Shown here in pieces: positions 42,204 to 49,624 of a stretch of DNA of 64,000 nucleotides. The DNA comes from Micromonospora_G sp044458865. GTDB taxonomy: Bacteria; Actinomycetota; Actinomycetes; Mycobacteriales; Micromonosporaceae. The position numbers were made by a program, and so were the translations under genes. Below the pieces are notes generated by a model, which worked only from the letters and a program-made list of their open reading frames with translations, did no database searches and had not been told where the DNA came from. Within the stretch, counting starts at the first letter, position 1; each line of letters begins with the position of its first letter. The DNA lies in contig NZ_JBITIH010000002.1 of assembly GCF_044458865.1 (NCBI RefSeq), positions 434,001 through 498,000 on the forward strand, given 5' to 3'.

Positions 42204-43241
42204 ATGTCAACATCAGCGGTACGGTTCGGACTCGTCGGGTACGGCTTCGGCGGGCGGTACTTCCACGCCCCCCTGATCGCCTCGGCCCCCGGCTGCGAGC
42301 TGGTCGGAGTGGTGACCACGAACCCGTCACGCCGGGACGAACTGGCCCGGGACCGGCCCGGTACGGCCGCGTACGACTCGTTGGCGGCGCTGGTCGAGGC
42401 GGGTGTGGAGGCGGTCGCGATCTCCACCCCGGCGGACACCCACGTGGCGCTGGCCCAGGAGGCGATTCGGTTCGGGCTGGCGGTCGTGGTCGACAAGCCG
42501 TTCGCGCTGGACCCCGTGTCAGCGCGGGAGACGGTGGAACTGGCCGAGCGCTCCGGAGTCGTACTGAGCGTCTACCAGAACCGTCGCTGGGACGCGGACC
42601 TGCTGACCGTGCGCCGGCTCATCGCGGACGGGGAACTGGGCGCGGTCACCCGCTTCGAGTCGCGGTTCGAGCGGTTCGACCCGGATCCGGGACCGCCGGC
42701 GGCGGGCGGCGGCACCCTGCGCGACTTCGGCAGCCACCTGGTCGACCAGGCCATGCTGCTCTTCGGCCCGGTCGCCCGGGTCTACGCCGAGATGCGGGTA
42801 CGGGACGACCTCGGCGGTCTCGACGACGACTTCTTCGTCAGCTTGGAGCACGTCGGCGGCGTACGGTCCCAGCTCTGGGGCAGTTGGGTCCAGGGTGCGC
42901 CCGGCCCGCGGTTCCGGGTGACCGGCACCACCGGCAGTTACGTCATCGACGGCGCCGGCGGACAGGAGGACGACCTGATCGCGGGTCGGTCACCGGCCAC
43001 CGAGGGTGAGCGCTGGGGGGTCGAACCCGAGGTGCGCTGGGGTCGTCTCCAGCGCGGTACGACCCGCAGCACCGTACCGACCGAACGCGGCCGGTGGGAC
43101 ACGTTCTACCCCGCCTTCGCCGCCGCCGTACGTGGAGCCGGCCCGGTGCCGGTCGACCCGTGGGACGCGGTCGCCAGCCTTGAGGTGCTCGCCGCGGCCC
43201 GGACCAGCGCGATCGAGGGCCGGGTGCTCGACCTCGCATAA
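42204..43241 (+). CDS. Gfo/Idh/MocA-family NAD(P)-dependent oxidoreductase
   Basis: The N-terminal Rossmann motif GLVGYGFGGRYFHAPLI and the family block VVVDKPFALDP (conserved Lys-Pro) identify a Gfo/Idh/MocA protein, with a C-terminal alpha/beta domain (GGGTLRDFGSHLVDQAMLLFG, catalytic-type His). It probably oxidises or reduces a sugar or cyclitol. ATG 42204 has a TATGAT box 6 nt upstream. Its position next to the glucan locus may be coincidental, since a terminator separates them. Confidence 0.9.
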   Translation: MSTSAVRFGLVGYGFGGRYFHAPLIASAPGCELVGVVTTNPSRRDELARDRPGTAAYDSLAALVEAGVEAVAISTPADTHVALAQEAIRFGLAVVVDKPFALDPVSARETVELAERSGVVLSVYQNRRWDADLLTVRRLIADGELGAVTRFESRFERFDPDPGPPAAGGGTLRDFGSHLVDQAMLLFGPVARVYAEMRVRDDLGGLDDDFFVSLEHVGGVRSQLWGSWVQGAPGPRFRVTGTTGSYVIDGAGGQEDDLIAGRSPATEGERWGVEPEVRWGRLQRGTTRSTVPTERGRWDTFYPAFAAAVRGAGPVPVDPWDAVASLEVLAAARTSAIEGRVLDLA

Positions 43242-43293
43242 TCGTGAGACGCTGACCGATGTCTGGAAGCCCAGCGGGGATGGGGTTCGCGTG

Positions 43294-44076
43294 ATGTCGT
43301 TCGGGTCGGTGGTGCCGTGGCGGCGACCCCGAGCAGGTGAGGGACGGGCACGGTTCACGCCGACCGTGGGCGGATTCGTCGTGCTGCTCTGGTTCGTCTG
43401 GGCCATGCTGGCCTGGTGGTCGGCACCCCGTCCGAGCGACGCCGACCAGGCGCGACGGGACATCGCCGCCGGTGCGGTGACCTCCGTCCGGACCGGCTGG
43501 GGTATTCGCCCCGGCGACTTCTGGGGTGCGACCCCCGACATGCGGGGCGACTACGGCGGCAGCGTGGTGGCCTGGACGACGACGTCCGGTCGGGTCCGTT
43601 ACACCGACGCCGGTCCGCAGAGCACGATCGACCAGTCGGGCAACCAGACCGTCGGCGACATCCCGCCGCAACGCCGCCTGATCGCGGACCTGACGTCCGC
43701 GGTGGGACGCGGAGGTAGCGGAATCAACCTGCACTGGATCGGGTTCGCCGCCCAGTCGATCGCCACGGTGGCGATGGTGGTCTTCCTGTTCACCCTGGTC
43801 CCCGGAGCGGCTCCGGTCCACGGCACCAAGTGGTTCTGGTTCTGGATCTCGCTGATCCCGTACGGGCTGGGGGTGCTCGCCTGGGTGGGACGGGAACGGT
43901 GGCGGCCCGATCCGCGCGCGGCACTGGCGCAGAGGTTGCCCGGCGTCGACGGGCCGGGCTGGAAGCGGTGGCGCGGCTACGAGGGCTTCCTGATCGGCAT
44001 CGGCCTCGGGCTCGCGTTGACCATGCTGACGTACGTTCTGCGCTGGATTCTCGGCCCCGTCGTCGTGCCGGGCTGA
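43294..44076 (+). CDS. Hypothetical membrane protein
   Basis: The protein begins with a basic segment, then a membrane helix (GGFVVLLWFVWAMLAWWSAP), an extracytoplasmic region of ~90 residues, and three further hydrophobic helices (SIATVAMVVFLFTLVPG, WFWFWISLIPYGLGVLAWV, FLIGIGLGLALTMLTYVL). I do not recognise the family. ATG 43294 is preferred (in-frame GTG 43291 is adjacent). It follows the oxidoreductase by 52 bp on the same strand. Confidence 0.72.
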   Translation: MSFGSVVPWRRPRAGEGRARFTPTVGGFVVLLWFVWAMLAWWSAPRPSDADQARRDIAAGAVTSVRTGWGIRPGDFWGATPDMRGDYGGSVVAWTTTSGRVRYTDAGPQSTIDQSGNQTVGDIPPQRRLIADLTSAVGRGGSGINLHWIGFAAQSIATVAMVVFLFTLVPGAAPVHGTKWFWFWISLIPYGLGVLAWVGRERWRPDPRAALAQRLPGVDGPGWKRWRGYEGFLIGIGLGLALTMLTYVLRWILGPVVVPG

Positions 44077-44243
44077 CCGGGACCAGCAGCGACCGCCGTC
44101 CCGGCCGACAGGGCCGGAGACCGGCCTTCGGCCGAGAGCATGCTCACTCGGCTGGGACTCGGAAACCGGTTCCGCCCTACAGTGGCCCCCGGCGGCCCGG
44201 GTCGGTGCGGGGACCGCCGGTCGGCAGGAGTGGGGAGCTGGAC

Positions 44244-45359
44244 GTGCGGGGTCGTGGTATCCGGGTACTGGTCGTCGGAGCCGGCATCGCTGGTCTGGCC
44301 ACCGTCAGAGCGTTGCGTGACTGGGGGGCGACGATCGACCTGGTCGAGCGCTCCGCCGGCCTCACCACCACTGGCACCGGCCTCTACCTGCCCGGCAACG
44401 CGGCCCGCGCGCTGAGGACGCTGGGCCTGTTCAAGCCGGTCGCCGAGGCGGCCGTGGAGATCGAGCGGCAGCGCACCGCGAACAGCCGGGGTCGACGTCT
44501 CTTCGAGGTCGACGTGGCGCAACTGTGGCGCGGCGTGGGCCCCTGCCTCTCGCTGCACCGCGCCGAACTGCACCGGGTGCTGCTCGCCGGCATCGAGGAG
44601 CAACCGGTCCGCTGGGGTCGGCACCCGGTCACGCTGGTCGCGGAGGGGGAGCAGGTCGCGGTCGAGTTCGACGACGGCAGCACCGAGCGTTACGACCTGG
44701 TGATCGGTGCCGACGGGGTGAACTCGACCGTACGACGGCTGGCCTTCGACGGGGCGCAGCCGCGATCCCTCGACCAGTACGCCTACCGTTTCCTCGCCCC
44801 TCGGATCGACTCCGAACCGGTCTGGTCGGTGAGGTTCGGGCCGGGAACCCAGTTCCTGACCATTCCGATCAGCGCCGACCAGGTCTACTGCTACTACAAC
44901 GCCGGCAAGGGGGGCGACCGACCCGGTTGGCGGGACGAGATCCGGGTCGGGTTCGGCGAGCCGGCGGCGACGCTGCTGGGCGCGCTCGACGACGCCGGGG
45001 CCGACGCGGTGTACGCCGGGCCGAACCGCGAGGTCGTGCTCGACTCGTGGACCCGGGGCGCGGTCCTGCTGATCGGCGACGCCGCACACGCCACGTCGCC
45101 GAACATGGCGCAGGGCGCCGCGATGGCGTTGGAGGACGCGCTCGTGCTGGCCGAGTCCCTGCGTACGGCAGGTACGGTCGGCGAGGCACTGCGCGGGTAC
45201 GAACTGCGCCGTCGTCCGCGTACGGACTGGGTGCTCGGCCAGACCCACCGCCGGGATCACGCCCTCGGGCTGGCGCCGGTGCTGCGGGACACGGTCATGG
45301 CCGGGGTCGGCCGGCGGATGTTCCGGGCGAACTACGCCCCGCTCTTCCGCCAGCCCTGA
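44244..45359 (+). CDS. Class A flavin-dependent monooxygenase-like FAD protein
   Basis: All three motifs of the PHBH-type family are present: VLVVGAGIAGLATVRAL (FAD), VIGADGVNSTVRR (DG) and LIGDAAHATSPNMAQGAAMALEDALVL (GD). The 371-residue enzyme probably hydroxylates an aromatic or polyketide-like small molecule with NAD(P)H and O2. GTG 44244 is preceded by GGGGAG at 6 nt; the open frame runs further 5' without homology. No pathway genes are adjacent, so the substrate is unknown. Confidence 0.9.
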   Translation: MRGRGIRVLVVGAGIAGLATVRALRDWGATIDLVERSAGLTTTGTGLYLPGNAARALRTLGLFKPVAEAAVEIERQRTANSRGRRLFEVDVAQLWRGVGPCLSLHRAELHRVLLAGIEEQPVRWGRHPVTLVAEGEQVAVEFDDGSTERYDLVIGADGVNSTVRRLAFDGAQPRSLDQYAYRFLAPRIDSEPVWSVRFGPGTQFLTIPISADQVYCYYNAGKGGDRPGWRDEIRVGFGEPAATLLGALDDAGADAVYAGPNREVVLDSWTRGAVLLIGDAAHATSPNMAQGAAMALEDALVLAESLRTAGTVGEALRGYELRRRPRTDWVLGQTHRRDHALGLAPVLRDTVMAGVGRRMFRANYAPLFRQP

Positions 45360-45420
45360 CCCGATCCCGCAGCCCTGACCGTCCCGTCAGCTACCGGCCC
45401 GGCGAGTTGGCCTAGCCGGT

Positions 45421-45939
45421 TCAGCCCATGCTCTTCGAGCCGTCGAGCGATTCACGGATGATGTCCGCGTGGCCGGCGTGCTGGGAGATCTCGGCGATGA
45501 GGTGTGCCGTCACTCGCCGTACCGACCAGGTCTTGCCCGGCTCGAACCAGGGCGCTGCCGGCAGCGGGTGGGACAGGTCCAGGTCGAGTGTGGCGATCAG
45601 TTCGTCGGTCTTCCGCGCCACCTGCTCGTACGCGTCGAGCAGGCCGGTGAGGGTCTCGCCGTCGACCATCCTGAAGGTGTCCGCCCACTCGGTGGGCTCT
45701 GCCTCGCCCCCGTGCTCCATCGCCTCGGCGCCGCCGACCATGAACCGCGCCCAGCCCTGCTCGGTCAGGGTCACGTGTTTGATCAGGCCACCCAGGGACA
45801 GCTCGCTCGCGGTGGTGCGGAGCGCCGCCTGCTCGTCGTCGAGGTCGCGGGTGGTGTAGCGGAGGAAGTAGCGCTGTTTACCCAGGGCTTCGAGCAGGTC
45901 CGCGCGCTCTCCGGTGAGAGTGCTGGTCGGCGTGGTCAT
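45421..45939 (-). CDS. DinB-family (DUF664) protein
   Basis: A four-helix-bundle protein of 172 residues with the metal-type His positions of the DinB/DUF664 family: GGLIKHVTLTEQGW and VTAHLIAEISQHAGHADIIRE. Related actinobacterial proteins are putative mycothiol- or bacillithiol-dependent enzymes, or metal-binding proteins. AAAGGTGA precedes the ATG. No partner genes are adjacent. Confidence 0.88.
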   Translation of the reverse strand: MTTPTSTLTGERADLLEALGKQRYFLRYTTRDLDDEQAALRTTASELSLGGLIKHVTLTEQGWARFMVGGAEAMEHGGEAEPTEWADTFRMVDGETLTGLLDAYEQVARKTDELIATLDLDLSHPLPAAPWFEPGKTWSVRRVTAHLIAEISQHAGHADIIRESLDGSKSMG

Positions 45940-46020
45940 GATGTCACCTTTCGGTCTGGGTCCGATGACTCAAAGTAAGTCAGCCCACCGACACTTCCGG
46001 GTCGAACCCAGTCTGGAACG

Positions 46021-46227
46021 ATGCGGTCTGACGTGGACGTTGTGGTCGAGGAGCTGTACCAGGTATCCGGGATCAGACGGTTGGCCGAGCGGGTCGACTT
46101 CTGTGATCACTGCGTCGATCCCAACGCGGTTGAGGCTCTCCGCCGGACGCGGTTGACCGGCGGACCGCTCGGGACAACGCAAGTCCCTAACCGGGAACCC
46201 CGGGTGGGGACGACCAGCGCCAGGTAA
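46021..46227 (+). pseudogene. Short frame with CDHC motif, possible gene fragment
   Basis: The 68-residue frame has a protein-like first half (VDVVVEELYQVSGIRRLAERVDFCDHCVDPNAVEALRRT within two helices and a C-x2-C pair) but a low-complexity second half. That pattern suggests the 5' part of a truncated gene. It has no ribosome-binding site or leaderless promoter. It may be nothing. Confidence 0.3.
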
Positions 46228-46249
46228 GGGGCGGACGCCGTACCGGGGG

Positions 46250-46255
46250 TAGGGT
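46250..46255 (+). promoter_or_regulatory. -10 element of a leaderless promoter
   Basis: TAGGGT followed by 6 nt and GTG 46262. Confidence 0.6.
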
Positions 46256-46261
46256 GCCGGC

Positions 46262-46753
46262 GTGGCAAATCTCTTGAGAAACGTGGCGACACGCGTTGGC
46301 CAGATTGCCCGACGACGGTCCACCACCCCCACTCCGGGCCCCACTCCCGCCCAGGTCGCACGGCGGCGGCAGCTCGCGGCGCTGCAACGGCGACAGTTGA
46401 CGTACGCACCGGAGCTGGACGGGCAGGCCGATCCGGGCGAGATTGTCTGGACCTGGGTGCCGTACGAGGACGATCCGCGTCAGGGCAAGGACCGCCCCGT
46501 GCTGGTCGTCGGCCGGCAGAGCCGCACCCTGTACGGCCTGATGCTCTCCAGCCAGAGTGAGCGCCACGGCCAGCGGCACTGGTTCGCGCTCGGACCCGGT
46601 GAGTGGGACCGGGACAACCGACCGAGCTTCCTGCGGCTCGACCGGGTGCTGACGATGCGGGAGGACAGCATCCGTCGTGAGGGCGCGGTGCTCGACCGGG
46701 CCCGGTTCGAGCGGGTCAGCGAGGCGTTGCGCGCCACGTACGGGTGGCGCTGA
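46262..46753 (+). CDS. PemK/MazF-like protein (orphan)
   Basis: After a basic N-terminal extension of ~50 residues, the sequence DPGEIVWTWVPYEDDPRQGKDRPVLVVGRQ matches the N-terminal strand and loop of the MazF/PemK endoribonuclease fold, with SFLRLDRVLTMREDSI as the later core. The usual partner antitoxin gene is not visible, and this extended form is common as a single gene in actinomycetes, so toxicity is uncertain. A leaderless promoter supports GTG 46262. Confidence 0.78.
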   Translation: MANLLRNVATRVGQIARRRSTTPTPGPTPAQVARRRQLAALQRRQLTYAPELDGQADPGEIVWTWVPYEDDPRQGKDRPVLVVGRQSRTLYGLMLSSQSERHGQRHWFALGPGEWDRDNRPSFLRLDRVLTMREDSIRREGAVLDRARFERVSEALRATYGWR

Positions 46754-47226
46754 CGGTATTGGGCGGGTCCGGTGAGAGGGCCGGACCCGAGCCGTCCACT
46801 CCTATCCGTCCACGATGAACGGATGACCGAACGGACGACCGAATGGTCGCACCAATGGGCGGGGCGGGCGCGCAATTCCGGAGTGGACGGATCGCGCCGC
46901 AAATCGCGCGTACGGTGGGCAGAAGATGGGCATTCTCGGAGGGATGGGATCGCCTGGGCGCGGCGTGTCGGCGTACTCTCGCCGGGCAGTGCTGGTCCGA
47001 GCCTTGTTCACCGAGCCGTGACGCCTCCCCGAGCGGGCGGCACGCCGTCCATTACGGTTTTTAGGCAAAGATTAGGAAAATGAGATCCGTCCGACAGTCG
47101 GGCGATTTTCGTAAGCTGATCTGGTAGGCGTCCAGCCGAGATTTAAGGCAGAAATAATCGTCCCGGCTCGAATAACGCACCGGCGCACTCGTACTCTTCC
47201 TGCTTGGAAGAAAGGTGTGCCTCCAG
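46754..47226. other. Intergenic region, 473 bp, upstream of the DUF1996 gene
   Basis: I see no gene. The right-hand 150 bases are clearly more AT-rich (TTTTTAGGCAAAGATTAGG region near 47057) and probably contain the promoter and leader of the DUF1996 lipoprotein gene, but no hexamer pair is convincing. Confidence 0.5.
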
Positions 47227-48372
47227 ATGAAGTTGCGACCCACCCCCAGACAACGTCGGTCCGTCACCGCACTGCTGCTGCTGAGCGTCGCGCTCGCCGG
47301 TGGTTGCAAGGAACTGCCGACCACGCCCGGCGCGTCCGGACCATCCGGCTCGACCGGCATGGGCTCTACCGGCCCCACCGGCCCCACCGACCCGTCCGCC
47401 ACTCCCGGTGCCCCCTCGGCCACCCCCGGTGGTTCCGCCTCGCCGAGCCCCTCGGCTACGGGCAGCGGTCCGAAGTCCCCCACCACCACCGCCGCCGCAC
47501 CGCCGCCCACCTCGTCCGGTGGCTGGATCACCATCGACGCGGCTGCTCAGGCCGCCGCGACCAAGGCATTCTTCGCGCGCACGCCGAAGCCGGTGACCGG
47601 TAACCCGGTCCGGGTCGCCGAGTTCAACGTCGGCTGTAAGACCAGCCACCACAACAGCGACGACCCGATCGTGCTGCCGGGTCTGGCGGGTGCCTCGCAC
47701 AACCACACGTTCTGGGGCAACAAGTCGACCAACGCCAAGTCGACCGCCGACTCGCTGCGGGCCTCCGCACCGACCACCTGCAACTCGCCCCAGGACCGCT
47801 CCGCCTACTGGGTGCCGACCATGTACCAGAACGGCAAGGTTGTCGACCCCGAGGACGTGACCGTCTACTACGGCTCCCGCCTCAAGGACCCGAGCAAGAC
47901 GCAGCCATTCCCGTTCGGCTTCCGCATGGTCGTCGGCGACGCGAAGAACCAGGTCGACACCCCGGACAAGCAGGGCAACCACTTCTGGTGCGCCGGCATC
48001 GGCGGTGAGGTCGGCCGCAGCGCCGACAAGACCTTCCCGGTCTGCGCCCCGACCGCGCACATCGTCCGCCAGATCACCTTCCCGGACTGCTGGGACGGCA
48101 AGCACCTGGACAGCCCCGACCACAAGGCGCACGTGGCGAACGGTGACCACACCGGCGCCTGCCCGAAGAGCCACCCGGTGCCGATCCCCTCGGTGTCGTT
48201 CGTCATCGGCTACCCGCTGAGCGCGAACACCGACGGCATCACCCTGGCGTCCGGCACCTCCTTCTCGATGCACGCCGACTTCTTCAACGCGTGGGACGAC
48301 GACGCCCTGGCGTCGCGGGTCCGCAACTGCCTGAACCAGAAGGCGAAGTGCAACTCGGCCGGTAACTTCTAG
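47227..48372 (+). CDS. DUF1996 domain lipoprotein
   Basis: A lipobox (SVALAGGC) is followed by a Ser/Thr/Pro/Gly-rich linker (~residues 30-95) and a DUF1996 domain. Family features visible are FNVGCKTSHHNSDDPIVLPG, GASHNHTFWGN, YWVPTMYQNGKVV, FPDCWDGKHLDSPDHKAH and SFSMHADFFNAWD. These proteins are secreted by actinomycetes and fungi; their function is unknown, though the conserved His/Asp/Cys pattern hints at an enzyme or metal site. ATG 47227 puts the signal at the N-terminus; GTG 47215 is an alternative. Confidence 0.87.
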   Translation: MKLRPTPRQRRSVTALLLLSVALAGGCKELPTTPGASGPSGSTGMGSTGPTGPTDPSATPGAPSATPGGSASPSPSATGSGPKSPTTTAAAPPPTSSGGWITIDAAAQAAATKAFFARTPKPVTGNPVRVAEFNVGCKTSHHNSDDPIVLPGLAGASHNHTFWGNKSTNAKSTADSLRASAPTTCNSPQDRSAYWVPTMYQNGKVVDPEDVTVYYGSRLKDPSKTQPFPFGFRMVVGDAKNQVDTPDKQGNHFWCAGIGGEVGRSADKTFPVCAPTAHIVRQITFPDCWDGKHLDSPDHKAHVANGDHTGACPKSHPVPIPSVSFVIGYPLSANTDGITLASGTSFSMHADFFNAWDDDALASRVRNCLNQKAKCNSAGNF

Positions 48373-48397
48373 GCCGAAGGTCACCCTGCGCCACCAG

Positions 48398-48443
48398 ACG
48401 GCGGCGGACGGCTCCCCGAACGGCGGGAGTGGTCCGCCGCCGT
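48398..48443. terminator. Bidirectional terminator between convergent genes
   Basis: ACGGCGGCGGAC and GTCCGCCGCCGT form a perfect 12-bp stem, with a nested CTCCC/GGGAG stem in the loop. It separates the DUF1996 gene from the convergent crotonase gene. Confidence 0.75.
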
Positions 48444-48471
48444 TGCGTGGTGCGTACCCCCCCGCGCTGGT

Positions 48472-49233
48472 TCAGGCGGGCGTGCCGTGGCGGCCCGCGC
48501 CCGCGGTGAAGCGGGCCGCGCCGGCAGCCGCGTCAGCGGCGAGCGAGTGCATGCCGTACCGGAGTTCGGCGGCGAGTGCGTCCGGTTCCGTTCGGCCGGC
48601 ACCGGAGAGCAGGGCGAGCCGGTCGTTGCGCAGGCAGGTCTGGGGGAAAGCGGCGAGTTGGGCGGCGAGTTCCTCCGCCTCGGCGCGGGCACCGCCCGGG
48701 GCTGCGAGGCGGTTCACCAACCCCATCTCGTACGCCTCGACGGCTGGCACCGGGCGGCCGGTCAGGATCAGGTCCATGGCCCGGCTTTCGCCGATCAGCC
48801 GGGGCAGCCGTACGGTGCCACCGTCGATCAGGGGAACTCCCCAGCGTCGGGAGAGGACACCGAGGACCGCGTCGGATTCGGCGATCCGCAGATCACACCA
48901 GAGGGCGAGTTCCAGGCCACCGGCGACCGCGTGCCCGGAGATGGCGGCGAGCACCGGCTTGCGCAGCCGCATCCGGGTCGGTCCCATCGGGCCGTCGCCG
49001 TCCGGCTCCACCCGGTTGCCGCTCGGCGTACCAATGGCCTTGAGGTCGGCGCCGGAGCAGAACGTTCCGTTGGCGCCCCAGAGCACCGCGACGGAGGCGT
49101 TGGGGTCGGCGTCGAAGGCACGGAACGCGTCAGCGAGCGCGCGGGCGGTGGGGCCGTCGACCGCGTTACGGCGTTCGGGCCGGTCGAGGATCACCGTTGT
49201 CACCGGACCGCTGCGTTCCACCCGTACGACCAT
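48472..49233 (-). CDS. Enoyl-CoA hydratase/isomerase family protein
   Basis: A crotonase-fold protein of 253 residues with oxyanion-hole segments NGTFCSGADLKAIG and SGHAVAGGLELALWCDLRIA. The region usually containing the catalytic Glu pair reads LSRRWGVPLIDGGTVRLPRLIGESRAMD, characteristic of a crotonase subgroup (often annotated EchA-like) whose reaction may differ from simple hydration. ATG 49233 is preceded by CATCCT at 6 nt, a weak leaderless promoter. It stands alone, unlike the dehydrogenase-linked crotonase at 7762. Confidence 0.88.
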   Translation of the reverse strand: MVVRVERSGPVTTVILDRPERRNAVDGPTARALADAFRAFDADPNASVAVLWGANGTFCSGADLKAIGTPSGNRVEPDGDGPMGPTRMRLRKPVLAAISGHAVAGGLELALWCDLRIAESDAVLGVLSRRWGVPLIDGGTVRLPRLIGESRAMDLILTGRPVPAVEAYEMGLVNRLAAPGGARAEAEELAAQLAAFPQTCLRNDRLALLSGAGRTEPDALAAELRYGMHSLAADAAAGAARFTAGAGRHGTPA

Positions 49234-49624
49234 CGGTCCAGGATGCCCCGGTTCCGTTGGTTGTGGAACCGGTGACGTCAGAAGTGTCACCCCGGTCGTG
49301 CAGGATGGGCGCCAGGCGAACCGGGTCGGCACCTTAGACCGGCTGGACGCCACATCCGCCGGCGTCCGGGATCGACCAGCCCTGACCGGCTCGCGTCCGC
49401 CGGGTCGTGCTGTCGGTAATTCGAGTCCCTTCGATGTATATCGTCGAACATCTATCTACGTATCGGTAACATCGCGATGGGCGACAGTGGGTGCTTCGGA
49501 AGTGGAGATGTATCCGGAATTGTCGAGCGGAAAAGTGACACAAGCGAGTGTGACGGTTCCAACTGTCGTGTATCCGCCGGCCCCGAGAATGGGGAGCGAT
49601 AACATCGCCAGGTACGGTCCTGTC
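49234..49624. other. Divergent promoter region of crotonase and kinase genes
   Basis: These 391 bases contain no supported gene, though the kinase frame is open throughout. The centre is AT-rich, with TTCGA (49430) and TCGAA (49444) forming an inverted repeat around TATA. The kinase -10 element is at 49613-49618. Confidence 0.5.
49613..49618 (+). promoter_or_regulatory. -10 element of a leaderless promoter (kinase)
   Basis: TACGGT followed by 6 nt and GTG 49625. It decides the start against upstream in-frame ATGs at 49508 and 49589, which lack spaced binding sites. Confidence 0.55.

Larger units (their letters stand above)
45940..46261. other. Intergenic region with a possible gene remnant
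   Basis: These 322 bases hold one short plus-strand frame (46021-46227) with uncertain status and the promoter of the PemK-like gene (46250-46255). Nothing else is supported. Confidence 0.5.

Noticed and set aside
46021..46753. Toxin-antitoxin pair made of the 68-codon frame and the PemK-like gene
   Set aside because: The upstream frame has no start signals, is 34 bp away and does not resemble a MazE-type antitoxin; the PemK-like gene has its own leaderless promoter.
46772..47083. Plus-strand frame of 103 codons upstream of the DUF1996 gene
   Set aside because: No binding site, no domain, and composition unlike neighbouring coding DNA.
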